From NCBI RefSeq assembly GCF_048128805.1, contig NC_136000.1, positions 10,503,354-10,567,353 on the forward strand: DNA of 64,000 nt, written 5' to 3'. Position numbers and translations under genes: made by a program. Of the stretch, positions 24,499 through 35,800 are shown one piece after another (position 1 is the stretch's first letter; every line of letters begins with the position of its first letter). A model generated the notes under the pieces. The model saw nothing but the letters and a program-made list of their open reading frames with translations, searched no databases and was not told where the DNA came from. Source of the stretch: Centroberyx gerrardi. Lineage: Eukaryota; Chordata; Actinopteri; Beryciformes; Berycidae.

Positions 24499-25557
24499 CT
24501 CACTAGGGAAGTATTCAAACTAACTTCCCACTGTTAAATATTTCAAACTAGCTACTTATAACAAATTGATAATATAATACTTATAGGCCTAATAATAGTA
24601 TTAATAAATAAATAAATTACAAGGAATAACGCGTACTAGTTATATTATTACATGTGGAAATTAACATTTCCAGATTGTCTTGGTTGATCACTTGGCTTTG
24701 ATCATGTTTAAGTGACCAGAGATCCCTCCTCCTACCTATTCATGTTATTATCGCTGTATAATTAGTCTGCCAGATTAAACGCAACAAGCCTATCAAAAGG
24801 ACATCATCGGTCTATCAGAGCATGATACATAATCCTATATCACTGGATATCTATTCATTCTAGGGTTATAATGTAGACTAATATGTATTCAGATTTCGAC
24901 TGCGGGCTGCATGTCGGAAGCTGAATCCACTTTCGATTTAAAGAGGATATAGACAATATGCGCGAGCTCTGTCCCAATAAAAGAAAATATAATAAAGCCT
25001 AAGAAATAAAATGCATCGGACTGATCTTCTCACTCCTTAGCGGACTGGCATGATCTGGCGTAGTCTGTGGTTGATTCGGGGTCGTTCACATTATCTGTCG
25101 TCCTAAATGCTGCCAACATCACTGACTCACATCTAAAAGGCGAGAAAGCAGCGACGAAACCGGCGTTTTGGATGAAGATGACCCTCATTTTGTCCACGGC
25201 CCAGGTATCTCCTCATTCATCTGGACTCTGTCTATTGTGCGACTGGCCCCATGCCTTGGTCGACGGTAGTAGAGGTGCGCACAGATCGGACACTATCTCG
25301 AGCTGAGACGTTTTGGATATTGCCATGGTCGTTTTGCTGCTCCCCTTCTTCTTCTTCTTCTTCTTCTTCTGCTTCTTCTTGTGCCCTTGTTGTTTCTCTC
25401 TATTCTCCAACGTGAGGGGCTGTGAATAAGGAATGTGAGATGATCCGAGTCCGGAGGCGGAGTTACACAGACCTCCTCCTTCCCTGTCTTTCTCTTCCCC
25501 TCTCTCTTTGTGCTCTCCTCCCTCTTTCTCATCTCTCTGTTATGGACTGCTTCGCTG
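24499..25557 (-). promoter_or_regulatory. nuak1 5' flank: 5' UTR and promoter region
   Basis: Upstream of the nuak1 ATG in the minus-strand sense. 24,530-25,000 is AT-rich; 25,000-25,560 is more balanced and includes a (TTC)n run. The transcription start is not identifiable: no convincing TATA box was seen at a defined distance. Confidence 0.35.
25345..25380. repeat. (TTC)n trinucleotide repeat
   Basis: About eight uninterrupted TTC units followed by two interrupted ones (GCTTCTTCTT). On the minus strand it reads GAA, and lies 850 bases upstream of the nuak1 start codon. Confidence 0.85.
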
Positions 25558-26275
25558 CAGGGGCGTAGCTAGGAAATATGGGCTCAATGCACAGGAGATG
25601 ACTGGGCCCCCTTCACTTTCCTCTCATCCCCACACCCCCATTACTCTGTCCATGACTAAAATCTGTCTAAACTTCAATAGGAAGAATGCACACCCAATGA
25701 GGTGAAGGCATGAAGCTTTTGTCATTATTAAAATATGAAAATAATAATAATAACATTTTTGTGCTTTACATCAGGCTAAGGTCATGTTGCCAAAAACGTT
25801 TGGTGAATTTAGTGAAACGCCTATGTCTATAGCTACCCATCTGCAACTCAAACACATATCCACACATTCATTTATTGATCAATTATCGGACATATCCCTA
25901 ATTTAAATCATTGGTTTTGGGCACTAAACTGATAGCGTTGATAACCATACTTTTACTAGTAGTCCCCTGTTTAAAATCTGTCTGAGGACAATTTTATTTT
26001 AGTCTGCACATGAAAAAGCTTGACAATTTATCTTCCTGCTTGTTCCAGTTTGTCACAAAGCAACTACTGCTGCATCATATTTGTGAGAACGTTTTATTTG
26101 TTTGCAGTTTTGTACATTTCAACCAAACCCTGTTTCAAAACCACAGTAAAAATATTTATGAATATACACTTGAGGACCACAAAAGGGATTTTAGTACAGA
26201 CACTTTATAGGGGCCCTCCCGCAGCTTGGAGCCCTACCCCTATTCCCCCACTAGGGCACCCTAGCTGCTGAACAT
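25558..26275 (+). mobile_element. Probable degenerate non-autonomous DNA transposon
   Basis: The left edge reads CAGGGGCGTAGCTAGG, a terminal word seen in many fish non-autonomous elements. The right edge near 26,262-26,275 reads CACCCTAGCTGCTG, a partial reverse complement of it, preceded by a C-rich GGGGCCCTCCCGCAGCTTGG block. The interior is AT-rich with no transposase. Family assignment is not possible by eye. Confidence 0.4.
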
Positions 26276-26381
26276 ATAGGACTACTTTAGCCTCATACCC
26301 CTTTTGAAAAAGACCAGTATTTGCTCTATGATATATTTGAGAAGGATACTGTGCAAATAGCTCAGCAATCCATGTGAGAAT

Positions 26382-26503
26382 AGTATAGGAATATTATAGT
26401 GATACCAGAGGTAATACAAAAATACATTAAGTACATCAAGCTTACTATAAACTCACTATTGAGCACCACAGACACACTATAAGTCCCTATAGGAATATTA
26501 TAG
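26382..26503 (-). repeat. Unnamed dispersed repeat, inverted copy 1
   Basis: Its reverse complement matches 27,611-27,735 closely, sharing the words CCTATAGGGA, GTGTGTCTGTGG, CTCAATAGTGAGTTTA and TGTACTTAATG in the same order. Within the copy, CTATAATATTCCTATA occurs near both ends, so the unit may itself be part of a tandem or have repeated ends. Confidence 0.65.
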
Positions 26504-27189
26504 TTATTTTTCGGCTCCCTTTCTCCTCTCTGTTATTATGGGCTGCTGACTATATAGGACTGCTTTAGCCTCACAAACAGCACTGACAAGCTCCAGTCAC
26601 TCGCAAGGGCAAGCCCTCTTCAAACAATAGAATATGATTCACAATATATGCACTAGTATTCATTGTAGAAAAATGTCCAGTCACACAAAAGCGTTGTTAT
26701 GAATACCAGTCTGAGTCAAAATGAATCATTTCCAGATTCCCGATGGCTGTGTTGCTCAATTGTGTCTGGAGACAAAAGAAATTGCTCAACATATGATATT
26801 GTCGATGAGGAAAATCCATGTATGAAGCTTTGCAAATATGAAAGAAAAACATGCAATGCAAAGTAATATTATACAGTATAATATTGTGAATTCATTCTGA
26901 TATGATGGATAACAGACACTGGTCCACCAAAAATTATTGGCTCTGCATTGCAATGTTCCTAGACTTCCCCAAGGTAACCTCGGTGTTTCATATACATTCA
27001 TCATGCCAAATGAATTCATATTTGCATCTGGTTCCCATAATAAAAAGGAATGCAGAGGAATCTCAGAAGGGATTATCTAATTAATCCCATTTTTGCTGTG
27101 GGCTGCAGTGTACACTACCGGCCATTGTGAGCTAATGCCTCACGTTACTCCTCTCTGGTTTTCACTGTTCAGGTGGAATGAGCTTTTAA

Positions 27190-27265
27190 TGTTTATTGTT
27201 TATTATAAGGATCCCCATTAGCTAATGCCATAGCATTCAGCTAGTCTTCCTAGGGTCCAAAGTAA
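27190..27265 (+). repeat. Fragment of a dispersed fish repeat
   Basis: The segment around AAGGATCCCCATTAGCTAAT and CTTCCTAGGGTCCA resembles a motif found repeatedly in fish genomes. Recognition is from memory of the motif, so confidence is modest. Confidence 0.4.
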
Positions 27266-27610
27266 ATCTTCAGTGTAATTCACATTAAAATATGCTCATA
27301 ATGAACAACATTAAATACATTTATATTTACACATCATATCCCCAAAATCTTCAAAATAACAAAAACTCAATTGGTAAAGACATCTGCACAGAAATATATA
27401 ATACAAAGCCAACAGTTATCAAAACATGAACACATACTGGATAGGCCGTCATCTGCATAACAAATACATATTTAATCTTTATTCACAGCCAAGTCAAGTC
27501 CTTCTTTATTCCTAGGACGGAAATTTTGGCGGCAGCATCATCCACAAAAAGCAGTTTACAATCCCCTTAAGGTCCATGAACCAAAGAGAAGACTCCAGTT
27601 TACCTTTCTC

Positions 27611-27735
27611 TCTATATTCCTATAGGGATTGATAGTGTGTCTGTGGTACTCAATAGTGAGTTTACAGTGGCCTTATTGTACTTAATGGTATTTCATCTTT
27701 TATGGTATGACTATAATATGGCGATAGGGACTTGT
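27611..27735 (+). repeat. Unnamed dispersed repeat, copy 2
   Basis: Inverted relative to the copy at 26,382-26,503, about 1.1 kb away. The two may be independent insertions or the arms of a longer element. Confidence 0.65.
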
Positions 27736-28495
27736 CGAATAGTATAGTTTGGCTGTGATATTTAAATATCCTGTAATATATATAGGATTAATATAATTAT
27801 TTTTTGTGAGGAATACATCAGAATACAATACAAAAAAAAATTGTACATGTAAGTGATATTGTTTCAAATATATTTGGACACTGGGAATACATTTTCTTCC
27901 TATGCACTGACGACAACATTTTGGGGACTCAAAACATGTATTTTGAATGGATGTCATCCAAATGTGCAAATAATTTTTTTTTTGGCCAGATTTTGCATAT
28001 TTTGAAACACATCTCTAAACATATTCTGAATTATATGTGAGATGCATATCCTTATGCATCTCAACTTCCTTCCAGTATCTGAACTTCTTTCCAGTATGGG
28101 CTGGAAACTTCTGTCAGTCACCTCTTCTTTAAATGCTTCCAGGCCCCCTGACTAGATGACCTACTGCAGCCCAACTCCGGTCCTACAGTCAGATTGTCTT
28201 GACTGTACTGCTGCTTGTTGCCTGTGTACCGTACCCGCTAATTACAGAGGGGAAGTTTAGGCCCTCGTCAAACAGTATGTGATTAAGGTCGGGGTCTGTT
28301 TTTCCCTATGGTCCCCACAATAACTGGCATAAATTCTGAGCATCCGTGGCATTTGTTTTCATTAAACAAGGTCAGTAGAGTATCCAGTTATAGCAACACA
28401 GTCTCTGAGATGAATATCTGATCTGATCCCTAACTTGGCCTTATTTGCACTCCCTTGCAAATACTGTGGCTGTCCCGTGTAGCAATAGTGCCTCC

Positions 28496-28510
28496 GCTGC
28501 CCCCTTGTGG
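28496..28510 (-). promoter_or_regulatory. CTCF-like motif
   Basis: The minus strand reads CCACAAGGGGGCAGC, matching the core CTCF consensus at all but one position. It lies between the divergent nuak1 and mov10l1 genes. Such words also occur by chance and in repeats, so this is a candidate only. Confidence 0.35.
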
Positions 28511-30073
28511 GGACAGGGGAGTTATCTCAAAGTCAACCGGGACAAAGTATTTACACAACCAAAAGGTCATATAGTCTTGACAGAGGCAATCAATATGCAA
28601 ACATTACAAGCCTCCTCAAAACACATAACAGGGTCAACCAGCGGTTTGATTTATGATTTATTGGATCAACTGTTCTCATCCAGAACTCAAAGAGCGAACC
28701 ATGACTGCCAGATTTGTTCACGAAACTGTGATTCTGGGCAGCACCTGTGGAAACAAATTGAATGGCTCATATATAAAACAGTGATGTTAATGTATTTCCA
28801 TTTGCCACAGTCTCCTGAAGGCACACAATTCTAAACTGACTGGATGAGAATATGCTTTGGTTGTAAATCAACAGAATGGCACTGCTGCACAGACACTTAC
28901 CATATAGTTTTAAATGACAGTGACAGATGTCACTGTGGACCAATGTCATAATACCAAAGCCTGATAGAGAATGACAGGAGTCTATATGCTTATATACTTG
29001 CATATCACTGCGTTCAATTATAGCAGGCTATGAAACTTAATACAGGGACACTTGCCCAGTGGCAAATGTCAATGCCCCTACTGTTTATCCAAACAAGTTA
29101 TAAAAAGACATAAGTTATAAAAGATCTTACATAACATCCACAGAAAAACAAAATATAAAAAGTTCATAATCTGTGATGTTATGTTGCACTCTTGGGGGCA
29201 CTGCCTGAAATAAATCTCCAAAGTCTTGGGTTGCAGTCTCTGAAATGCTTCATCCAGGTATTCAGAACCCCTCGGGCCATTAGTATCAGTCACTCATAGC
29301 AGCATCTCCAAGTTGGACAACCCTGTTGGGCACACAGTGGGCATCCAAAATGGAATATGTTACTAATATTGACGTAAGAGAGGGAGAGCTGCAGGGAGCA
29401 AACTTGGCAACAACACTGTCATATTTGAAAGGTCCATCCGGGCTTGATCTTACACTGAAATGGCAAAGAGTGCCATAGAAAGAGTAAGGCCAAGTTTTGT
29501 GTTGTTGACTTTGATGGTGTGTATAAAGGAGAGGGGTGTGATGAAAGGGGAACATTTCACACTATGTCATCAGGTCACATTAGCAGACTGACGACTTGAC
29601 TCACCAATGCAGTTTGTCATAAATTCAGTGGAGCAACAGTAGACACTGTGTTTGTACCAGACAGCTCCCAGGTGTGAATGTGCGCGGCTGTGAGTGCCTA
29701 GCAGCAGGGTGTTGCTGAAAAAGAGCAGAACAAATTTTCTTTGGGTATCAAGATTCAAAAAAAGATTGTGAACTTTACAAGGAAAGATGCATTAACTGCC
29801 AGAAAGGGGGCACATGTAAGAGGAGAGAGAGGCGAAGGACAACAGAGTTGGTTAAACAGATGGTACTTCAATACTTAAATATATCTGAAACACAAGCTGG
29901 TTAGCTACAGGCCCAAATTGATTCATATTGCATCCAGAAAAAAGTAGTCCGTAAAAACCCACTGCTACTCTTCTGCTATTATATATGGTGAATGAACAAA
30001 TTCAGTTATGCAACTGATGCAATTATGGTCAATCAGAGGTCAGGACCAATTCCTAATGCATACGTCATGCTGA

Positions 30074-30489
30074 TTAAAGTCGAGATGAAACGGCATTTCG
30101 AGAGTATCTAACTTCCGTATCGTGACGTATTTCCGAGTGAAACAGGAAAGACAGGCGGGACATAACGTTGGGAGGAATTTGATTTGAACGTTGAAAAGTG
30201 GGCGTGTCATAACACCCGAAGACACACCGAAGTACCATGCTGTTGCTAGCTAGCTAATGGGTGGATGTCATGATATTATTGGTTGAAATTGGTTATGGGC
30301 ATGCTTACGTAAGCACATAGCATATTTTGTTTTACAGGAAGAAAACATGATTGAATTTTGATATAAGAATACAAAGAAATTGATTTTTTGTATTTTTTTT
30401 GGCATATATTGGTATATAGGTGCACAATATGACCGGGGATGTGATCTAAAAGGGTTAAAAAGGCATTTTTCATTTCATCTCGACTTTAA
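30074..30489. mobile_element. MITE with TTAA-ended terminal inverted repeats
   Basis: A 17-bp perfect inverted repeat bounds a 416-bp segment: TTAAAGTCGAGATGAAA at 30,074-30,090 and its exact complement at 30,473-30,489. There is no coding capacity inside. The outermost four bases are TTAA at both ends, the target-site duplication expected of piggyBac-type elements, although the TIR does not begin with the usual CCC-type word. Confidence 0.75.
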
Positions 30490-32400
30490 GGCTAGTTCAC
30501 ATTGATAACACAGATAGATTGAAATTAGCTGTTGACTGTAGTGAATTTATTAGAATAACTGTAATTTTACAAGAGACAATAAAGTACACGATTGCAGTGT
30601 TAGTTAAAAAGGAAAGTCATTGCAGCCTAAATTAACCTTGTTAGAATGAACTAACTTGAATAAAGCCTGGCATGGGTAGCTTTAAAAAGGTTTTCTGCAC
30701 ACCAAGGTGTCTGTTTCATCAAGTTAAAATGACTTTTTAAGACTGTTTTCAGTGCATGTTAGAATTAAATATGGGACCAACTTTGCAAATGAAAAGCTAA
30801 ACATGAAAACAACTATTGAGTTATCAGAATATAAGTTAGATCTACGTGACTGGGCTGATTTAAAACTTAAAATGCCATATTTAAATGAATTTGGGACCTT
30901 GTAAGGCTTTGAGTTTAGACAATATGATTTATGGACCTTCAGCAGTCTTGAGCCTAACCTGGCTTTCTACCAAATTCATGCAGGCCAGCAGAGGATGCTG
31001 GGTCATAAGCAGGTTCAGTGAAGTCAGACCTGGTTGTCCCATAATGCTGTCTTTCACAGATGAATGCTGGCACCATGGCTAACTTGCTAACTCCTCCCCT
31101 GAAACATGGAAAGATAAGCGTGTCCGAACTTGGCCGCTATTTACAAAGCTGCTCCCAGACAAATATAAAGGCAGCAGTCCAACAAAAACAAAATTCATGG
31201 ACACTCAATATAATCACTACCAGCTGATCAAAATCAAGTAGCCTAACATACCCAAGGAGCTTTTATAGAAGATCCCTGACAAGTTAGTCAAGCTGTCTCC
31301 TCACACTGTTTTCTTCCAGATGAGTTTCTGAAAAATTGCACATTCAGCTAGCAGCCAAGCAAAAACAATTAATCTCACAACATGTCTTACAGACAAGCTA
31401 CTCAAGTGTATCCTTACGCACCATTTTGAACTGCAGATGAGTTACTTAAGCTATGTGTAGCATATCTCATTGTCAAACTGATTGAAAATGAGTCCATGGT
31501 CAAGATTGAAATGGGTGCAACAATGTAAGTATGGTGTGTAAGTTTATGGAGGTGTGTGAAAAGTATACACATATGTAGGCTACAAATGGCTGGTACATGT
31601 GTATACTGTATATATATATGATGTGTATGTGTATTTATGTGCATGTGCGTGCATGTCATTGGGGTCATGTATAGCCCAAGTGTTACATCTGCATGTGTAT
31701 GGCGTGAATGTATGTTGATACTGTGTATGTGCATATGTGCATATTGCGCTTATGCACATGGATGTACAGTGTTTATAGGCTCATGCAAATGTTTTGCACA
31801 GCCAAACCCTGTGGGTGTGTGGGTGGATAAGGATGGCATAATATCTTGTTTTGTTGCATGTAATTTAGAAAAAGAAAAAAAAAAGGAAAAAAAAAACAAA
31901 GATTGACAGCCTCTCTCGTGCGGAGTGTTAGTGCTACTGTTTCTTAAAATTAAGACAACATTTCCCATAGACCCCAATACTTCCTGTTGCAAAGAGGATG
32001 TACTCTGAAGAGGACAAAGGTGTTGCGAGTGATTTTTCCATTGGTCTTTCACTTGTTCTACTATCATTGAGAGAAACTCTGAATGCTTTAGCTCGGAAGA
32101 ACACAGTGACCTTCTTCCTGTTTCTGCCATGAAGAAATATTTTGTGCCATCAAGCAATCCAACAGATTTCCCCCTGAAAGCTGAACCATTGGCACACATA
32201 GTGTAGTGATTGGTAGTGTCTTCTCGGTAATGGTATCATTTGTTTATAGTAGTTTTAATTGATGTCTCAAAATAAATGTGATAATAATGACTTACTGATT
32301 TTAAAATGCTACATGCACCATAAAGTAAAAACCGGGAGGGGTTATCAAGTTACCCGTGGCGCCGCCCTTCGACAGCGTTGGCACCTCGGCACCTGATCCA
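30490..32400. other. Intergenic spacer upstream of mov10l1
   Basis: AT-rich sequence with no recognisable gene. 31,500-31,760 is rich in degenerate TG/ATG words. Short frames around 31,980-32,200 on both strands look coincidental. A small repeat fragment at 32,262-32,320 matches 42,471-42,525. Confidence 0.55.
32262..32320 (+). repeat. Short dispersed repeat fragment, copy 1
   Basis: It resembles 42,471-42,525 in mov10l1 intron 20: both read CAAAAT(A/G)AATGTG(A/G)TAAT... then AAAATGCTA(C/T)ATG. Family unknown. Confidence 0.5.
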
Positions 32401-32886
32401 GCAGGCTCGCGCACGTACGCGCACACGTGAACTATTTAGCATCTCGCACACTAAAAAGTTTTGATCTTGTAACGTTACCATACACGTGAATTTGCACAGC
32501 AGGTTTTTGTGAAGAACGGTAATTTACACCTCTCATTTTAAAATATCCTCTTTTATCGTTAAGTGAAATTATATTTGCAAGCATTTGCACCCGCGTTTCT
32601 TTGAATTGGCTAGGTCAGCAGTGAATTCGTGCAAGCTGTATATTTTCTAGCTGACAAACGCTAGCTAGCTAGCTAGCTGGTTGGCTAAATAAGAAAGTTA
32701 TTGTTTTTCATTTTGCTATTTTAACAGTTTTAAGTTTCTTTATGTGTCAGGTAGCAAAGTGCTTGTTTGCTATACTTATAAGTACTTTTAAATAGCTGGC
32801 AGTTGCTTGCAATGTGAAAACGTTTCTCTTTCTCCGTCCCTCCATCCTAGTGGACAGTTAACGTTAGGCATCCAGAGTTTGCAGAT
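32400..32886 (+). promoter_or_regulatory. mov10l1 promoter and probable non-coding first exon
   Basis: A polypyrimidine tract ending CCATCCTAG at 32,850 is a good splice acceptor just before the ATG-containing exon, so the first exon is probably non-coding. A candidate donor, AACG|gtaatt, lies at 32,518/32,519. Myb-like words AACAGTT (32,723-32,729) and CAGTTA (32,855-32,860) are present. Mouse Mov10l1 and other pachytene piRNA genes are driven by A-MYB, which makes these words worth testing. A (CTAG)n patch lies at 32,661-32,678. Confidence 0.4.
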
Positions 32887-35800
32887 ATGCTTACAGCTAT
32901 GCGATGTATGCTGTCCAAACTGTTTACTCCATTGTGGAGGACGGTAGAAGTGGATGAAGAAGGCATGTTCTCCTGTGCTGCGGGTAAATGCGACATCCCT
33001 ACTGTTTACTGATTAACTTCATTTCATCGCCCTAGTAATGCTAGGCTTATATACACACACACTATTGCAGCAATACAGTTACTGATTTTGTGCCCTTTTG
33101 TCTTTGGTCCATATTTCTTCCTTTGCTTGTCAGCCATGGAGGAGATTCGCCACCTGCGGGGCAGTGTGGTAACCCAGCTGTGCCTTGACTATGGCATGAT
33201 AGACGATGCTGTCTACTTCACCAGTGGAGAGGTGTTGGGCGGGTTGACACTGAGAGAAGGGGACACAGTGAACTGCACAGCTGTGCGAGATGGTGCTCAA
33301 GGGGGATGGAAAGCACTAAGGGTGAGAAACCTGTGCTTGGTTCTCATTGCATACATTTGCAAACGAGGTAGATTTATCATCCCTTCAGTGAAATTATGTA
33401 GGTCAGGTGTGGTAAAACGGCACATTCAGACAATACAATAATTCAGTAATCTGCTCTCACCCTCAGTCTCACTCTCAGATGTCAACCACACACTCATCGA
33501 TGCATGCCCTAAGCACACATGCACACACACAACCTTTTCCCTGATGCATGCTGCTCTATCTTTTTGTATGGAAGAAAGCATCACACAAAAATCAGTTGTG
33601 AACAGATTCATGTCAACTTGCTTACTGGCAAACATGCACGTTGCAGAATATGACTTAAGACTTGTTCACAGTTGTTGCAGTCCACTGGTAAATTCAGCAT
33701 ACATCTGATCCACCAAGCAGCAGTTATTTCAATAAAATGTCAACTTATGAAATTGATCCATGCTGCTCACTGCCACCCCCATTAGTATATTTTGGTGGAA
33801 GATTGTAGGCAAACCAATGGTATGTGCTGCTTTGGTGGACTAGATATATTGCAAATTTATCAGTGGACCCTAACAATTTCAAAAGGTTCTTAAGTCATTT
33901 TCTGCATGGGATGTTTATTTATTGATAACCAAGGCCACCTTAAACTGCTGCACTTTGTCATCGGATTTGATGTCAATCAAATCTCTCAATACAAAGTGAG
34001 GAAGAGAGAATGGTACATATCGGGCCTCCCACAAGTTTATACTCTTGCATAAAGGCTTGCATTAAATACAAATGCATTCAAGATATGGTGCAAAGTGCAA
34101 ATATTGCCAAGACTAACACCTCATATCACGTAAAGCAAGGTTATAAGCAAAAGTAACAATGGTGCAAAGAAACTCCATGTGAAACAGATGATTGGAAACA
34201 GAATTAGGACCTGATAACTGAGAAACCAAATGTTGTGTGTTATGTGAGGTCTTGTTACCCCTCTTAGAATTGGTTTGGACTCTTAATCAGGTGATTGAAC
34301 CATTTATGTTAATTTCACCTCATACTTCATCTTCCCTCTATTTACAGTGATTTAATTAGGGGAAAGAAGCACATTTGTCATAAGCATAATGCCAGACATG
34401 CACCATTTAATTCTGTCTTTTAGGTGGAGAAGAGTGCAGATGCTTGGGAGGATGGAGGAAGAACCTCCCTAGAAGCTGACAGTATGCAACTGCGCCCTCT
34501 CATCGGCACAGTCACATCATGTGATGAAGATGGCGGCTTCATCAATCAGACCACTTTTTTCCCACGCAACAGTCTCTGGGAAGGTACCGGTACTCAACCT
34601 ACTTCACACACTCAAGGCGGCCGTATGCTTGCTGCAGAATTTTTTTTCTTTTTCGGAAAGGTTCTTGGAAAAAGGCCACGTTTGTGAAAAAACAACAAAG
34701 TGCCGCATTGGCTTCGGACTCTGTAGTATGCATAGGCTTGCTGGCCGAACTAGTCGAATTTTTCGCACACTAGCCCCCACTGTGTGACCGTCTGTGATTG
34801 GTCTAAAATATCACATGACTGGTTGTGTTACCTTGAGGAAAAGCTTCTCCTTTCCTCTTCTGCTTCATTGCTTTTGTTTACATCTTTTTTTACAGCACTA
34901 GATAAGAGTAAATTCTTTGAAATTCTCAGTTTCCCTTAGCCGTCTGTCGTCCTTTCACAGCAGTCGTTGTTGTTCTCTATGTTTTGGTCACTGCTATTTC
35001 TGGTTTCCCTAGGTTACGGTTGCCTCTTTAATCTTCATGTGCCCCACATCTGGCATGGAGTGTAAATTAACTAACAAAACTAAGTTGTAGTGAGTATACA
35101 CAAATTTGTATGCGGTGCCGCATTCGACTGTTTCTATTTCAGTCAGGTTTGACCTTGTTTGTATGCGGCTGCCTTAAAACTGCGACCCATTTGACCTCAT
35201 GTTGCTTTGCCTACAGGGCTTGAAACTTACCTTATTGTCTACAGGCCACAGTGGCTGCTAAGTCCCACAATTCACCAGCCACTTTGACTACTTTACATAC
35301 CAACTAGATTTTTACCATAAGACTTCCCAAAAGATGATTGGTTACCTGTCAGACAGAGAATAGACAAACTTACAGCCACAGGCAAAATTTACTGTTGGCT
35401 GAGGGCTGTTGTTAACTTCCCTGCCTGTTGGCACTTATTTTGTGTTGTCTCTCCTGTCTGTTAGGTTATGAGCCAATGAAGGGAGACTGGGTCCAAGCCA
35501 AATATTTCATCAATCCCACCCAGTGGACCAGCCAGGCTCATTCTGTGGCCCCCTTGCGCTATTGCCGCTTGGACGAGGTAATAGCCTCATTTGAATCTCT
35601 AGGCCATACACTCATTAAATTAATTAATGTTTAATCGCTTACCTATGATGCACTGCATCCACAAGATGTATTATTCTTAACTATTGTGCACAGTTAGCCT
35701 TTTACTCACAGCAGTGAGCTAATAAAGACCTCTTTGATCAAATGTAGCACCTTGTTTACATATAAATCTGATGATGCCTCTCATTCCTCTCTCCTCCTCT

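Larger units (their letters stand above)
26276..30073. other. Intergenic, repeat-containing spacer between nuak1 and mov10l1
   Basis: An AT-rich spacer with no recognisable gene. It holds an inverted pair of a short unnamed repeat (26,382-26,503 and 27,611-27,735), a dispersed-repeat fragment (27,190-27,265) and a CTCF-like motif (28,496-28,510). The 129-codon open frame starting at 28,445 has no recognisable domain and is judged non-coding. Confidence 0.6.

Noticed and set aside
28445-28834. 129-codon plus-strand open frame in the nuak1-mov10l1 spacer
   Set aside because: No domain, no signal peptide, no splice or promoter context, and ordinary composition; likely chance.
31750-32199. 149-codon minus-strand open frame and opposing short plus-strand frames
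   Set aside because: The minus frame runs through a low-complexity poly-phenylalanine stretch from an A-rich tract; neither strand shows a known family.
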